From assembly GCF_001487165.1 (NCBI RefSeq), contig NZ_LN913005.1, positions 63,461-127,460 on the forward strand: a DNA stretch of 64,000 nt, written 5' to 3'. Of the stretch, positions 1 to 8,297 are shown one piece after another (the stretch's first letter is position 1; the number at the start of each line of letters is the position of its first letter). The stretch comes from Blautia massiliensis (ex Durand et al. 2017). GTDB taxonomy: Bacteria; Bacillota; Clostridia; Lachnospirales; Lachnospiraceae. The notes beneath the pieces are model-generated. The model made no database searches, had not been told where the DNA came from, and saw only the letters and a program-made list of their open reading frames with translations. Both the position numbers and the translations under genes were made by a program.

Positions 1-185
1 TTTTCTCCTTCCATCACCGGAAAATTGACTACTGCCGTGGCTGCCGGCTCCGGTCTCCCGTCAGCCTCCAGATTAAGAAATATGTAATCATCCTGAATCT
101 CACTACCGGCCGGGGCTGACCCCTTATAGGTGAGCAGGACCCGCAGTTTCTGGTCTGTGGCCCCTGCAAGTTGCTTTCCTCTCAT
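1..185 (-). CDS. Partial small hypothetical protein, 3' end outside the window
   Basis: An open frame reads leftward from an ATG at 185 to the window edge without a stop, giving about 61 residues that begin MRGKQLAGATDQKLRVLLTY. A good ribosome binding site (AAGGAG) sits about 8 bases before the ATG, which supports a real gene. I see no signal peptide, membrane segment or known motif, and I do not recognise the family. It is divergent from the relaxase gene at 346, so it probably belongs to the same mobile element. No function is assigned. Confidence 0.5.
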   Translation of the reverse strand, partial: MRGKQLAGATDQKLRVLLTYKGSAPAGSEIQDDYIFLNLEADGRPEPAATAVVNFPVMEGE

Positions 186-215
186 GTTCTCAACTCCTTA
201 TGTTTTATTTTCGTT

Positions 216-244
216 GATAAGGTTTCTTCCTTACCAGCACTTAC
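216..244. other. Weak candidate oriT-like site near the relaxase
   Basis: Between the divergent small gene and the relaxase, a short imperfect inverted repeat (GATAAGG/CCTTAC) lies beside GCACTTAC. On the minus strand this reads GTAAGTGC, matching the core left of the nick in IncQ/MobQ origins. The order of repeat and nick core is the reverse of RSF1010, so this is only a suggestion from family knowledge and position. Confidence 0.2.
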
Positions 245-345
245 AGTATGCAGAAAAAAAGAGAAGATAAAAAACGGAATGAAAAAAATTTTATCCTGCC
301 CCGGATTCTCCATATTGAAAAATAAAAAACGAGGTGATTTTATCT

Positions 346-2121
346 ATGGCAATCTTTCAATTCCATATGCAGGTAATCAAACGGAATGACGGAAAAAGTG
401 TTGTGGCCGCAGCCGCCTACCGTTCTGCCAGTAAAATAGAAAATCAGTACACCGGAATCATGGAGGACTACACCAAGAAGAAATGGGTGACACACAGCGA
501 AATCGTGCTACCGGAACATGCGCCGAAAGAGTTTCAGGACCGGGGATATCTGTGGAACTCTGTAGAAGAGACAGAAAAAGACCGGAGGGCCAGACTCGCC
601 AAAGAGGTCATGATTGCCCTTCCAAATGAACTGACACCGGAGGAAAACCTCCAACTGGTGCAGGGATTTGTCCAGGATGCTTTTGTTTCTCAGGGCATGG
701 TCGCCGATTTCAGCATCCACAATCCGCCTGTCACCAATGAGCAGCATATCCCTGTTGACCGGAACGGCCAGCCAACGAAGGATGAAAAAGACATGATTTT
801 CCAGAACCCTCATGCACACATCCTTTTGACCATGCGGCCCCTGGATAAAAATGGGAACTGGCAGCCAAAGACACAGAAAGAATATCTCTGCAAACGCCAG
901 GGAGAGACCGCAGCCTTTACCGCCGAGGAATTTATCCAGGCCAAGGCGGATGGCTGGGAAAAACAGTACCCGTACTTCAAAGGCCGGGAAAAAGTCTGGC
1001 TGACACCCTCTGAGGCCTACCTGGAAAACCTGGTGAGGGCATCCAGCAATCCCCGCTCCACTCCCTACGGACGGGAGAATCCGAAGATGAAGTACTGGAA
1101 CTCCACGGATGCCATCTTTTCCTGGCGGAAATCCTGGGAAGAACATGTAAACCAGGCCCTGGAACGTGCAGGCATACCAGAAAGGGTGGACTGCCGCTCT
1201 TATCAAGCACAGGGTCTGGATGATATCGCCGGCATCCATCTTGGCCCTCATGGGGCAAAACAGACCGATTCCCAGCAGTATCAGATTAACGAAGATATCA
1301 AAAAACTAAATAAAAAGAATCAGGAAATCCGCCAGACTCTGGGCGAACTGGAAGCAGAGATAAAACAAAAGAATGACCAACTCTACGAATCCATTGCAGA
1401 GCGCATGGGCTGGCTGCGGGGTGAAATCCTCTCTGCCCGGTATGACCTGGAGGACTTCCAGACACAACGGGAATATATCCAGAAAACAGCGCAGTCTCTC
1501 CAGGAATCAGTCATCCGTGTAAAAGCAGCCCGGGAGAATGTCCAGGAACGAGACCGGCAGGCTCGAAAAAACATCTCCACACTCAGGAAAGAATGGGACG
1601 GGAAGTTTCCAGCCTGGAGCAGCCGTCCTGATGAGATAGAAGCCGCAATCCAGGCAGAGGAAGAAGGCATCCGCTTCCGTCAGGAACGGCTGGGAAGGAT
1701 TCTGAACGAAGAAGGCTTTTCCGATATCCAGGACTACGAAACCAAAGCCAGGATGCTGGCACAGATGGAATCCGACTTGCAGACACTGGACCAGAAGATT
1801 TCCGCCTGCGAGGAACAGATACAGGAGCATACCCGCCGGTATGAAAAACTATGCAGCCAGATACCGGATGACGTCTCACACCTGGCCGACTTCCGGGAAC
1901 GTAGAAAAAGATGGTCTGACATTTACGGACAGCGGACTTCTGACCATATCCGTAAACGGACCGGCAAAGTAAAAACCGAGACATTTGACCGAATCTTATA
2001 TAAAACCGATTATGCCCTGAACCATACCCTCTACCTGGCTGGCCGGGCAGGATATCTGCTGGAGCGGATGGACCAATCCGCGCAGAGGACGGTAAGTGAG
2101 AATCAGGGGCGTAATTATTAA
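346..2121 (+). CDS. mobL: MobA/MobL (MobQ family) relaxase
   Basis: This DNA relaxase (591 aa) would nick at oriT and lead plasmid or element transfer. The start at 346 gives the canonical opening MAIFQFHMQVI; GAGG at 331-334 is well spaced for it, while the upstream GTG at 334 is not. Tyr25 in AAAAYRS is at the place of the catalytic tyrosine. ALPNELT and the VADFSIH motif follow, and the metal-binding HUH-type motif NPHAHILLTMR lies near residue 155. From about residue 310 to 520 the protein is Gln/Glu/Lys-rich and predicted coiled coil. No type IV secretion genes are visible, so the element may be mobilizable rather than self-transferring. Confidence 0.93.
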   Translation: MAIFQFHMQVIKRNDGKSVVAAAAYRSASKIENQYTGIMEDYTKKKWVTHSEIVLPEHAPKEFQDRGYLWNSVEETEKDRRARLAKEVMIALPNELTPEENLQLVQGFVQDAFVSQGMVADFSIHNPPVTNEQHIPVDRNGQPTKDEKDMIFQNPHAHILLTMRPLDKNGNWQPKTQKEYLCKRQGETAAFTAEEFIQAKADGWEKQYPYFKGREKVWLTPSEAYLENLVRASSNPRSTPYGRENPKMKYWNSTDAIFSWRKSWEEHVNQALERAGIPERVDCRSYQAQGLDDIAGIHLGPHGAKQTDSQQYQINEDIKKLNKKNQEIRQTLGELEAEIKQKNDQLYESIAERMGWLRGEILSARYDLEDFQTQREYIQKTAQSLQESVIRVKAARENVQERDRQARKNISTLRKEWDGKFPAWSSRPDEIEAAIQAEEEGIRFRQERLGRILNEEGFSDIQDYETKARMLAQMESDLQTLDQKISACEEQIQEHTRRYEKLCSQIPDDVSHLADFRERRKRWSDIYGQRTSDHIRKRTGKVKTETFDRILYKTDYALNHTLYLAGRAGYLLERMDQSAQRTVSENQGRNY

Positions 2122-2146
2122 TCTATGGCAATTTGATTCCACCAAA

Positions 2147-2179
2147 AAGGGAGAACAGCCCACACAACTGCTCTCCCTT
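2147..2179. terminator. Bidirectional hairpin between relaxase and 326-aa gene
   Basis: A 12-bp stem with one mismatch (AAGGGAGAACAG with CTGCTCTCCCTT) lies between two convergent genes. It is preceded by an A run and followed by TTATTA, so it may end both transcripts. Confidence 0.6.
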
Positions 2180-2205
2180 CTTATTACACCCCGAAATCCG
2201 GGAAC

Positions 2206-3186
2206 TTATTTTCCATAGACTTTATCATATGCTTCACATAATAAATCTTCCAGTTTCCCTCTCCGGCAATCCACGGTTTCCCAAAACTCCATCGGCTGAT
2301 TTTCAAGATAATCGGAAATGTCTGTGTAAATCTCCTGTGCTCTTTTGTCTCTTGGGTCATCTTCACTTTCAGAATATGCAAACAGTTTCTGCGCTTTTTC
2401 CAAAAGTTCTTTTGAAGAATCACTTTCTTTTGCATCCTCCTTCCAGATGTCCAGAAGGATATAACGCTGCGCATACAGGCTGAACATATTAAATAAAATA
2501 TCCTTCTTTTTCCGTACCGCATCTCCTTCCAGGGATGTCTCGCCCTTCTTCATCTCTTTTGCATTCATGATAGTAAATTCTAAAGGTCGTGATGGAGATA
2601 CTAAATAACTCCCTGGTTCACAGGATTTATAATATTTCGGTATAAATTCTTCAATTTCAACATAAGCATATCCCTGGCGTCGGTTACTCTCATTGATAAC
2701 AAGATACTGTACTAACTCATCATCATCGTTAAAATCAGTTCTACTATGATACTCAAATGGCAATTTATCTACTGCAAGGATTACATCCGCAAATGATTTC
2801 CCTTCTGCATATAATGTACAGTTATCCTTGTCCAGTTCTCCTGCTGACAGGTCATCAAACAGCCCTTTCACTTCATCCCCTATATGTTTTACTGCGGCTT
2901 TCAGTTCTTCCATATCAAAATTTCCATCCTTGCAGGCCTGTACAAAATGCTGCCAGCGGGCATCTTTGGGAACGTGATGTCCAACTCTTTCCAACATTTC
3001 CTTTTCATCCATTCCTTTATTCTCACAATCATCTGTTACATAACTCATGAATCTATAAAGAAATGCTCTGCGGACAATCCTGCTGATTTCCTCTCCTACC
3101 CTTATATCTCCTGCATCCTCTGGGGCAGTAAAACAATCACAGATTTTCACGATGTTATTATTTAATTCAACATAATTCTCGTACAT
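2206..3186 (-). CDS. Hypothetical protein, 326 aa, of the mobile region
   Basis: Start ATG 3186 has a strong site, GAGGAGG, about 7 bases upstream. The product is acidic and soluble, with no signal peptide or membrane segment. The N-terminal 60 residues and the C-terminal third are predicted helical. One CxC (CDC, residues 16-18) is the only notable cysteine cluster. I do not recognise the family. It is convergent with the relaxase and divergent from the CAP-protein array, so it is probably cargo of the same element, but nothing in the sequence gives a biochemical role. Confidence 0.75.
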   Translation of the reverse strand: MYENYVELNNNIVKICDCFTAPEDAGDIRVGEEISRIVRRAFLYRFMSYVTDDCENKGMDEKEMLERVGHHVPKDARWQHFVQACKDGNFDMEELKAAVKHIGDEVKGLFDDLSAGELDKDNCTLYAEGKSFADVILAVDKLPFEYHSRTDFNDDDELVQYLVINESNRRQGYAYVEIEEFIPKYYKSCEPGSYLVSPSRPLEFTIMNAKEMKKGETSLEGDAVRKKKDILFNMFSLYAQRYILLDIWKEDAKESDSSKELLEKAQKLFAYSESEDDPRDKRAQEIYTDISDYLENQPMEFWETVDCRRGKLEDLLCEAYDKVYGK

Positions 3187-3581
3187 AAATGTACCTCCTC
3201 TATCAATAAGTCCCTTCCGGGAAAACAGTTTTTATGGTTTCACTCGCGAGTTCTTTTTGCTTACAAATCTATTATGTCACAAAGAAATCCACAATTCAAA
3301 TTTTTGCGGAAAAGGTTACGCTCCGAAAAATAACCCGCAAAAATTTATATACTTTTTATATTTATAGACATATTCAAAGTGCATTTTCCGCATATTTGTT
3401 TCTCCTCTCTTTTGGATTTCAACAATAATATGCTTGATTTTCTTTGCAGTGTAAAAAATAAAAATTATTTTTTTATAACGAACAAAAAAACAGAGATTTC
3501 CTGATATCTTTATTTCTTTACACTTATTTCTGTAGTAAAATGAAACCAGACTTATCAATGGCTACAGAAGGAGGAAAAAGT
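3187..3581. other. 395-bp AT-rich divergent intergenic region
   Basis: No gene is supported here. It separates the leftward 326-aa gene from the first CAP-protein gene. It contains one long perfect inverted repeat (separate entry) and AT-rich sequence. The promoter cassette found before the other five copies is absent, so copy 1 must use a different promoter, which I cannot place with confidence. Confidence 0.6.
3298..3346. repeat. 12-bp perfect inverted repeat upstream of the CAP array
   Basis: AAATTTTTGCGG and CCGCAAAAATTT flank a 25-base loop that itself carries GGTTA/TAACC arms, so a long nested hairpin can form. It lies in a divergent region, so it may be regulatory, a relic of a terminator or an element structure. 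Confidence 0.55.
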
Positions 3582-5006
3582 ATGTTAAGACACATCCAGA
3601 CAAAGTTTTCTGCCTTATCCCGCCTGCTGGTCCTGGCTCTTGCTGTCATGCTGCTCATTCCAGCAGTACCGGCACAGGCAGCATCCAGGACACCCGGCAA
3701 GGTCACACTCTCCAGTGTTACGACATCCGGCAGCAACAAGGTTACTATCAAGTGGAAAAAGGCAAGCAACGCAACACAGTATCGTATTTACTGGAAAGAA
3801 GCCGGGGCGAAATCCTGGAAGACACTTGCCAATGTTAGTGCAAGCAAGACCAGTTATACGCATACATCAAACAAGAAAGCAACGCTCAAGGGTGGCAAAA
3901 AGTACACTTACACGGTTAGAGCGTACAATAAGTATGGAAAGAAATGGAGTTCTTACGATAAGAAGGGTAAGACTGTAACTATTCCAGCCATACCATCTAC
4001 CGTAAAGGCCAGCGCGAAGCCAAACGGTTACAGCCAGACAACCGTGACCTGGAGCAAGGCCTCCAATGCTACGAACTATCTGGTGTATTACCGCTCTGCT
4101 GACACCACAAAGTGGACCAGGATTGCAAACGTCAGTTCAAAGACCCTGAAATACGTTCACAAGTCCAGCCGCAAGTACCCGGTTGAAGCCGGAAGAACTT
4201 ACTACTATATGGTAAGGGGCTATAATAAGACGTTTAAGACTTACGGCAGTTATAACAAAGCAGGAATGCAGGTTGTCATTCCAGAGAGACCGGTTGCAAC
4301 GCCAACCGCAGCCCCGACAGTTGAGCCGACAGCAACGCCGAAGCCGACAGAAACCCCGCTCAATACAGAGAAATTCATTAAGGAAGTCATACGATTGACG
4401 AACATTGAGAGACAAAAAGCCGGGGAAAATTCGGTGCAGGAGAATGCAGCGCTTGATAAAGGAGCGGCGGTAAGGGCGAAGGAGTGCGCAATAAAATATG
4501 GACATCATCGTCCAAATGGAGAGATATGCAGTACCGCTTATTATGAGTCAGGAGCAGGAAATATTCTGGGCGAAAATATTGCTGTCGGCTTTTTAACCCC
4601 AAAAGGCGTTGTCGATGGATGGGTAAACAGCCAGGGCCATTACGTCACAATGATTGATTCAAGAGCCACACACATGGGTGCCGGCTGTTACAAAAAAGAC
4701 GGAGTCATCTACTGGGTGCAGATTTTTGCCAAAAACCCTGACCAGAAATTTACGTTGACCGTTGACGCAAATGGCGGGATATTCCCCGATAAGGGCGGAG
4801 TTGAAAAATATACGATGCAGGTTCCGGCGGGGATGACGTTGTACACTGATGACATATCAAAACCACAAAAAAGTGATAACAAACTTAATAAGTGGACTAC
4901 TGTTTATGATGATGGATTTGAAATATCAGAAAGCGCATATAAAAACGTAAAACTCCATATGACGGAAAACCAAACCCTTCGAGCCGATTGGACTGAATCT
5001 AATTAA
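3582..5006 (+). CDS. Secreted FnIII-CAP-InlB-repeat protein, copy 1
   Basis: This 474-aa protein is probably secreted and cell-surface or extracellular. Start ATG 3582 follows AGGAGG; an in-frame ATG at 3540 has no such site. Residues 1-33 form a signal peptide ending AQA. Two fibronectin III-like domains follow at about 38-128 and 131-226, rich in Lys and Tyr, then a Pro/Thr linker. A CAP (SCP/PR1) domain at about 255-380 carries HHRP, GENIAVG and NSQGHYVTM, the family's His/Glu set. The C-terminal 85 residues (VDANGG ... LRADW) resemble InlB B repeats. There is no LPxTG anchor. Its CAP domain is nearly identical to copies 3 and 5, but its signal peptide differs. The binding target is unknown. 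Confidence 0.88.
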   Translation: MLRHIQTKFSALSRLLVLALAVMLLIPAVPAQAASRTPGKVTLSSVTTSGSNKVTIKWKKASNATQYRIYWKEAGAKSWKTLANVSASKTSYTHTSNKKATLKGGKKYTYTVRAYNKYGKKWSSYDKKGKTVTIPAIPSTVKASAKPNGYSQTTVTWSKASNATNYLVYYRSADTTKWTRIANVSSKTLKYVHKSSRKYPVEAGRTYYYMVRGYNKTFKTYGSYNKAGMQVVIPERPVATPTAAPTVEPTATPKPTETPLNTEKFIKEVIRLTNIERQKAGENSVQENAALDKGAAVRAKECAIKYGHHRPNGEICSTAYYESGAGNILGENIAVGFLTPKGVVDGWVNSQGHYVTMIDSRATHMGAGCYKKDGVIYWVQIFAKNPDQKFTLTVDANGGIFPDKGGVEKYTMQVPAGMTLYTDDISKPQKSDNKLNKWTTVYDDGFEISESAYKNVKLHMTENQTLRADWTESN

Positions 5007-5129
5007 TTTATCGCAATGTCACACAAACGCACCACCTTACGGCGGTGCGTTATTTCTTTTTTTGCAAACCATATATATCTGTTGTAAAATATATATAAGT
5101 AAAAAAATATACAAGGAGGGAAAATATTT
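5007..5129 (+). repeat. Terminator-promoter cassette, between copies 1 and 2
   Basis: A hairpin at 5026-5051 (AACGCACC/GGTGCGTT with T-rich tail) ends copy 1. A promoter follows at once: TTGCAA at 5062-5067, 17 bases, TAAAAT at 5085-5090, then AAGGAGGG before the ATG. The promoter half is nearly identical before copies 2 to 6. Confidence 0.75.
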
Positions 5130-6599
5130 ATGATAGAGAAACCAAACAAAACTCGGCTGCGGAACGGCCTGATTGCCGTCCTGCTGGCCATCACACTGAT
5201 TGCCCCGGCAGTCTTTCAGGGTCCGGCCCAGGCGGCTTCCAAGCGAACGCCCACAAGACCGGTGATTACAAAAGTGACTGCTACCAAAAACTCTGCAACG
5301 GTTACCTGGAAGAAGTCCAAGTATGCCACTTCTTACCGGATTTATTACAAACAGGCCGGTGCGAAGAAGTGGACCACGCTGGCAACTATCAGCAGTAAAA
5401 ATCTGAAGTACACCCACAAATCTTCCAGAAAGCATCCGCTCAAGGGTGGTAAAAAATTTACTTACACAGTCCGGGCATACAATAAGTATGGAAAGAAATG
5501 GAGTTCTTATAACAAGAAAGGTAAGACCGTCACTATTCCGGCTGTGCCGTCTACCGTAAAAGCCAACGCGAAGCCAAACGGCTACAGCCAGACAACCATA
5601 ACCTGGAGCAAGGCCTCCAATGCGACAAACTACCTGGTTTACTACCGCTCTTCTGACACCACCAAGTGGACCAGGATTGCGAACGTCAGCGCAAAGACAC
5701 TGAAATACGTCCACAAGTCCAGTGACAGATATCCGCTGGAAGCCGGAAGGACTTACTACTATATGGTAAGGGGATACAATAAGACATATAAGACTTACGG
5801 CAGTTATAACAAAGCAGGAATGCAAGTTGTCATCCCGGAGAGACCGGCTGTAACGCCAACCGCGGCCCCGACAGTTGCGCCGACAGCAACACCGAAGCCG
5901 ACACAGAAACCGAAGCCGACGGCTACTCCAAAACCTACTGCTACTCCTGACCCAGAAAGCCCGGAACAGGTAAAAAAAGATATAAAAGAAGTTATCCGGT
6001 TAACAAATAAAGTAAGAAAGAAATATGAGAAGAATGCAGTCAAAGAAAGCGCGGCTTTGGATGCCGGAGCCGCTGTAAGAGCAAAAGAAATTTACACAAA
6101 ATTTAGTCATCAAAGACCAGATGGAACAAATAATGCCACAGCTTACCATGCGGCTGGCGCAGGTAATATTTTAGGTGAAAATATTACAACTGGAAGCAGT
6201 CCTGAAAGAGCAGTCGAATTATGGGAAGAAAGCAAAGGCCATCTAGTTACACTGATAGACAAACGCGCTACTCATATAGGAGTTGGCTATTATAAAGGGT
6301 TTTGGGTGCAAGTATTTGCTGAAAATCCAGACCAGAAATTTACCCTTACAATTGATGCCAATGGGGGATATTTTCCGGATAAAAACAATGTTGAAAAATA
6401 TACAATACGGGTCCCAGCGGGAATGATACTTGAAGATAAAAATATCAAAAAGCCAATTCGAGATGGTTATACATTTTCAAGTTGGGCTGTAATTTACGAT
6501 GACGGCTACGAAATACCTTCTATTAGTGAGGGAAAGAATCATATGAATGAAAACAAATTATTGAAAGCCAATTGGACAGACAATAATTCATCTGATTAA
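5130..6599 (+). CDS. Secreted FnIII-CAP-InlB-repeat protein, copy 2
   Basis: The 489-aa protein has a signal peptide (residues 1-35, ending AQA), two FnIII-like domains to about residue 235 and a longer linker with repeated PKPT/ATPKP units. Its CAP domain is divergent (FSHQRPDG, GENITTG, SKGHLVTL) and the InlB-like tail is distinct. The first 380 bases match copy 3 exactly as far as I can read, while the CAP domain and tail do not, so it is a recombinant mosaic. Its final NWTDNNSSD and the following terminator match copy 4. The linker carries no sorting signal. The role is unknown; CAP proteins often bind lipids or act in interactions with other organisms. Confidence 0.88.
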   Translation: MIEKPNKTRLRNGLIAVLLAITLIAPAVFQGPAQAASKRTPTRPVITKVTATKNSATVTWKKSKYATSYRIYYKQAGAKKWTTLATISSKNLKYTHKSSRKHPLKGGKKFTYTVRAYNKYGKKWSSYNKKGKTVTIPAVPSTVKANAKPNGYSQTTITWSKASNATNYLVYYRSSDTTKWTRIANVSAKTLKYVHKSSDRYPLEAGRTYYYMVRGYNKTYKTYGSYNKAGMQVVIPERPAVTPTAAPTVAPTATPKPTQKPKPTATPKPTATPDPESPEQVKKDIKEVIRLTNKVRKKYEKNAVKESAALDAGAAVRAKEIYTKFSHQRPDGTNNATAYHAAGAGNILGENITTGSSPERAVELWEESKGHLVTLIDKRATHIGVGYYKGFWVQVFAENPDQKFTLTIDANGGYFPDKNNVEKYTIRVPAGMILEDKNIKKPIRDGYTFSSWAVIYDDGYEIPSISEGKNHMNENKLLKANWTDNNSSD

Positions 6600-6719
6600 T
6601 GATATAAATATACAGAAACACACCACTATTCTTGGTGGTGTGTATTTTTTTTGCAAACCATATATATCTGTTGTAAAATATATATAAGCAAAAAAATACA
6701 CAAGGAGGGAAAAATATTT
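6600..6719 (+). repeat. Terminator-promoter cassette, between copies 2 and 3
   Basis: The hairpin is ACACACCAC/GTGGTGTGT followed by a T8 run, the terminator type shared by copies 2 and 4. The promoter half (TTGCAA, 17 bases, TAAAAT, AAGGAGGG) equals the other cassettes. Confidence 0.75.
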
Positions 6720-8174
6720 ATGATAGAGAAACCAAACAAAACTCGGCTGCGGAACGGCCTGATTGCCGTCCTGCTGGCCATCACACTGATTGCCCCGGCA
6801 GTCTTTCAGGGTCCGGCCCAGGCGGCTTCCAAGCGAACGCCCACAAGACCGGTGATTACAAAAGTGACTGCTACCAAAAACTCTGCAACGGTTACCTGGA
6901 AGAAGTCCAAGTATGCCACTTCTTACCGGATTTATTACAAACAGGCCGGTGCGAAGAAGTGGACCACGCTGGCAACTATCAGCAGTAAAAATCTGAAGTA
7001 CACCCACAAATCTTCCAGAAAGCATCCGCTCAAGGGTGGTAAAAAATTTACTTACACAGTCCGGGCATACAATAAGTATGGAAAGAAATGGAGTTCTTAC
7101 GACAAGAAAGGTAAGACCGTAACTATTCCGGCCGTGCCGTCTGTCGTAAAGGCTAACGCGAAGCCAAATGGATACAGCCAGACAACCGTAATCTGGAGTA
7201 AGGCCTCCAATGCTACGAACTACCTGGTTTACTACCGCTCCGCTGACACCACAAAGTGGACCAGGATTGCAAACGTCAGTGCAAAAACGCTGAAATATGT
7301 TCACAAGTCCAACGACAGATACCCGGTTGAAGCCGGAAGGACCTACTACTATATGGTAAGAGGTTATAACAAGACATATAAGACTTACGGCAGTTATAAC
7401 AAAGCAGGAATGCAAGTTGTTATCCCAGAGAGACCGGTTATAACGCCAACCGCAACCCCGACAGCAACGCCGCGGCCAACGCAGAAACCAAAGCCGACCG
7501 CCACACCAAAGCCAACAGAGACACCGCTCAATACAGAGAAATTCATTAAGGAAGTCATACGATTGACGAACATTGAGAGACAAAAAGCCGGGGAAAATTC
7601 GGTGCAGGAGAATGCAGCGCTTGATAAAGGAGCAGCGGTAAGGGCGAAGGAGTGCGCAATAAAATATGGACATCATCGTCCAAATGGAGAGATATGCAGT
7701 ACCGCTTATTATGAGTCAGGAGCAGGAAATATTCTGGGCGAAAATATTGCTGTCGGCTTTTTAACCCCAAAAGGCGTTGTCGATGGATGGGTAAACAGCC
7801 AGGGCCATTACGTCACAATGATTGATTCAAGAGCCACACACATGGGTGCCGGCTGTTACAAAAAAGACGGAGTCATCTACTGGGTGCAGATTTTTGCCAA
7901 AAACCCTGACCAGAAATTTACGTTGACCGTTGACGCAAATGGCGGGATATTCCCCGATAAGGGCGGAGTTGAAAAATATACGATGCAGATTCCGGCGGGG
8001 ATGACGCTATCAATTGATAATATCTCAAAGCCAGAGAATAACGGCAGCAGATTCGATAAATGGACAGTGTTAGATGAAACCGATGAACTTGAATTTGATG
8101 TCGAATCAGTTATACATATGTTTAATAAGTTAACTCTAAAAGCCAATTGGGCAAAAAATTTATCTTCTAATTAA
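6720..8174 (+). CDS. Secreted FnIII-CAP-InlB-repeat protein, copy 3
   Basis: The 484-aa product starts at ATG 6720, aligned with copy 2 and preceded by AAGGAGGG; the open frame reaches further upstream but only into the promoter. The signal peptide and first FnIII domain are identical to copy 2, the second FnIII domain is slightly changed, and the linker is ATPTATPRPTQKPKP-like. The CAP domain is almost identical to copies 1 and 5 (HHRPNGEIC, GENIAVG, SQGHYVTM). The InlB-like tail has its own sequence. So the N-terminal half has one ancestry and the C-terminal half another, with the crossover in or before the linker. Role unknown, as for the others. Confidence 0.88.
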   Translation: MIEKPNKTRLRNGLIAVLLAITLIAPAVFQGPAQAASKRTPTRPVITKVTATKNSATVTWKKSKYATSYRIYYKQAGAKKWTTLATISSKNLKYTHKSSRKHPLKGGKKFTYTVRAYNKYGKKWSSYDKKGKTVTIPAVPSVVKANAKPNGYSQTTVIWSKASNATNYLVYYRSADTTKWTRIANVSAKTLKYVHKSNDRYPVEAGRTYYYMVRGYNKTYKTYGSYNKAGMQVVIPERPVITPTATPTATPRPTQKPKPTATPKPTETPLNTEKFIKEVIRLTNIERQKAGENSVQENAALDKGAAVRAKECAIKYGHHRPNGEICSTAYYESGAGNILGENIAVGFLTPKGVVDGWVNSQGHYVTMIDSRATHMGAGCYKKDGVIYWVQIFAKNPDQKFTLTVDANGGIFPDKGGVEKYTMQIPAGMTLSIDNISKPENNGSRFDKWTVLDETDELEFDVESVIHMFNKLTLKANWAKNLSSN

Positions 8175-8297
8175 TTTATCGCAATGTCACGCAAACGCAC
8201 CACCTTACGGCGGTGCGTTGTTCTCTTTTTTTGCAAACCATATATATATGTTGTAAAATATATATAAGAAAAAAAATACAAGGAGGGAGAAATATTT
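8175..8297 (+). repeat. Terminator-promoter cassette, between copies 3 and 4
   Basis: The hairpin (AACGCACC type, as after copy 1) is followed by the shared promoter TTGCAA-17-TAAAAT and an AAGGAGGG ribosome binding site. Confidence 0.75.

Noticed and set aside
6588-7676. Minus-strand frames of 260-360 aa inside the CAP-protein genes
   Set aside because: They recur at the same place in every copy only because the copies are similar; they lack starts and domains.
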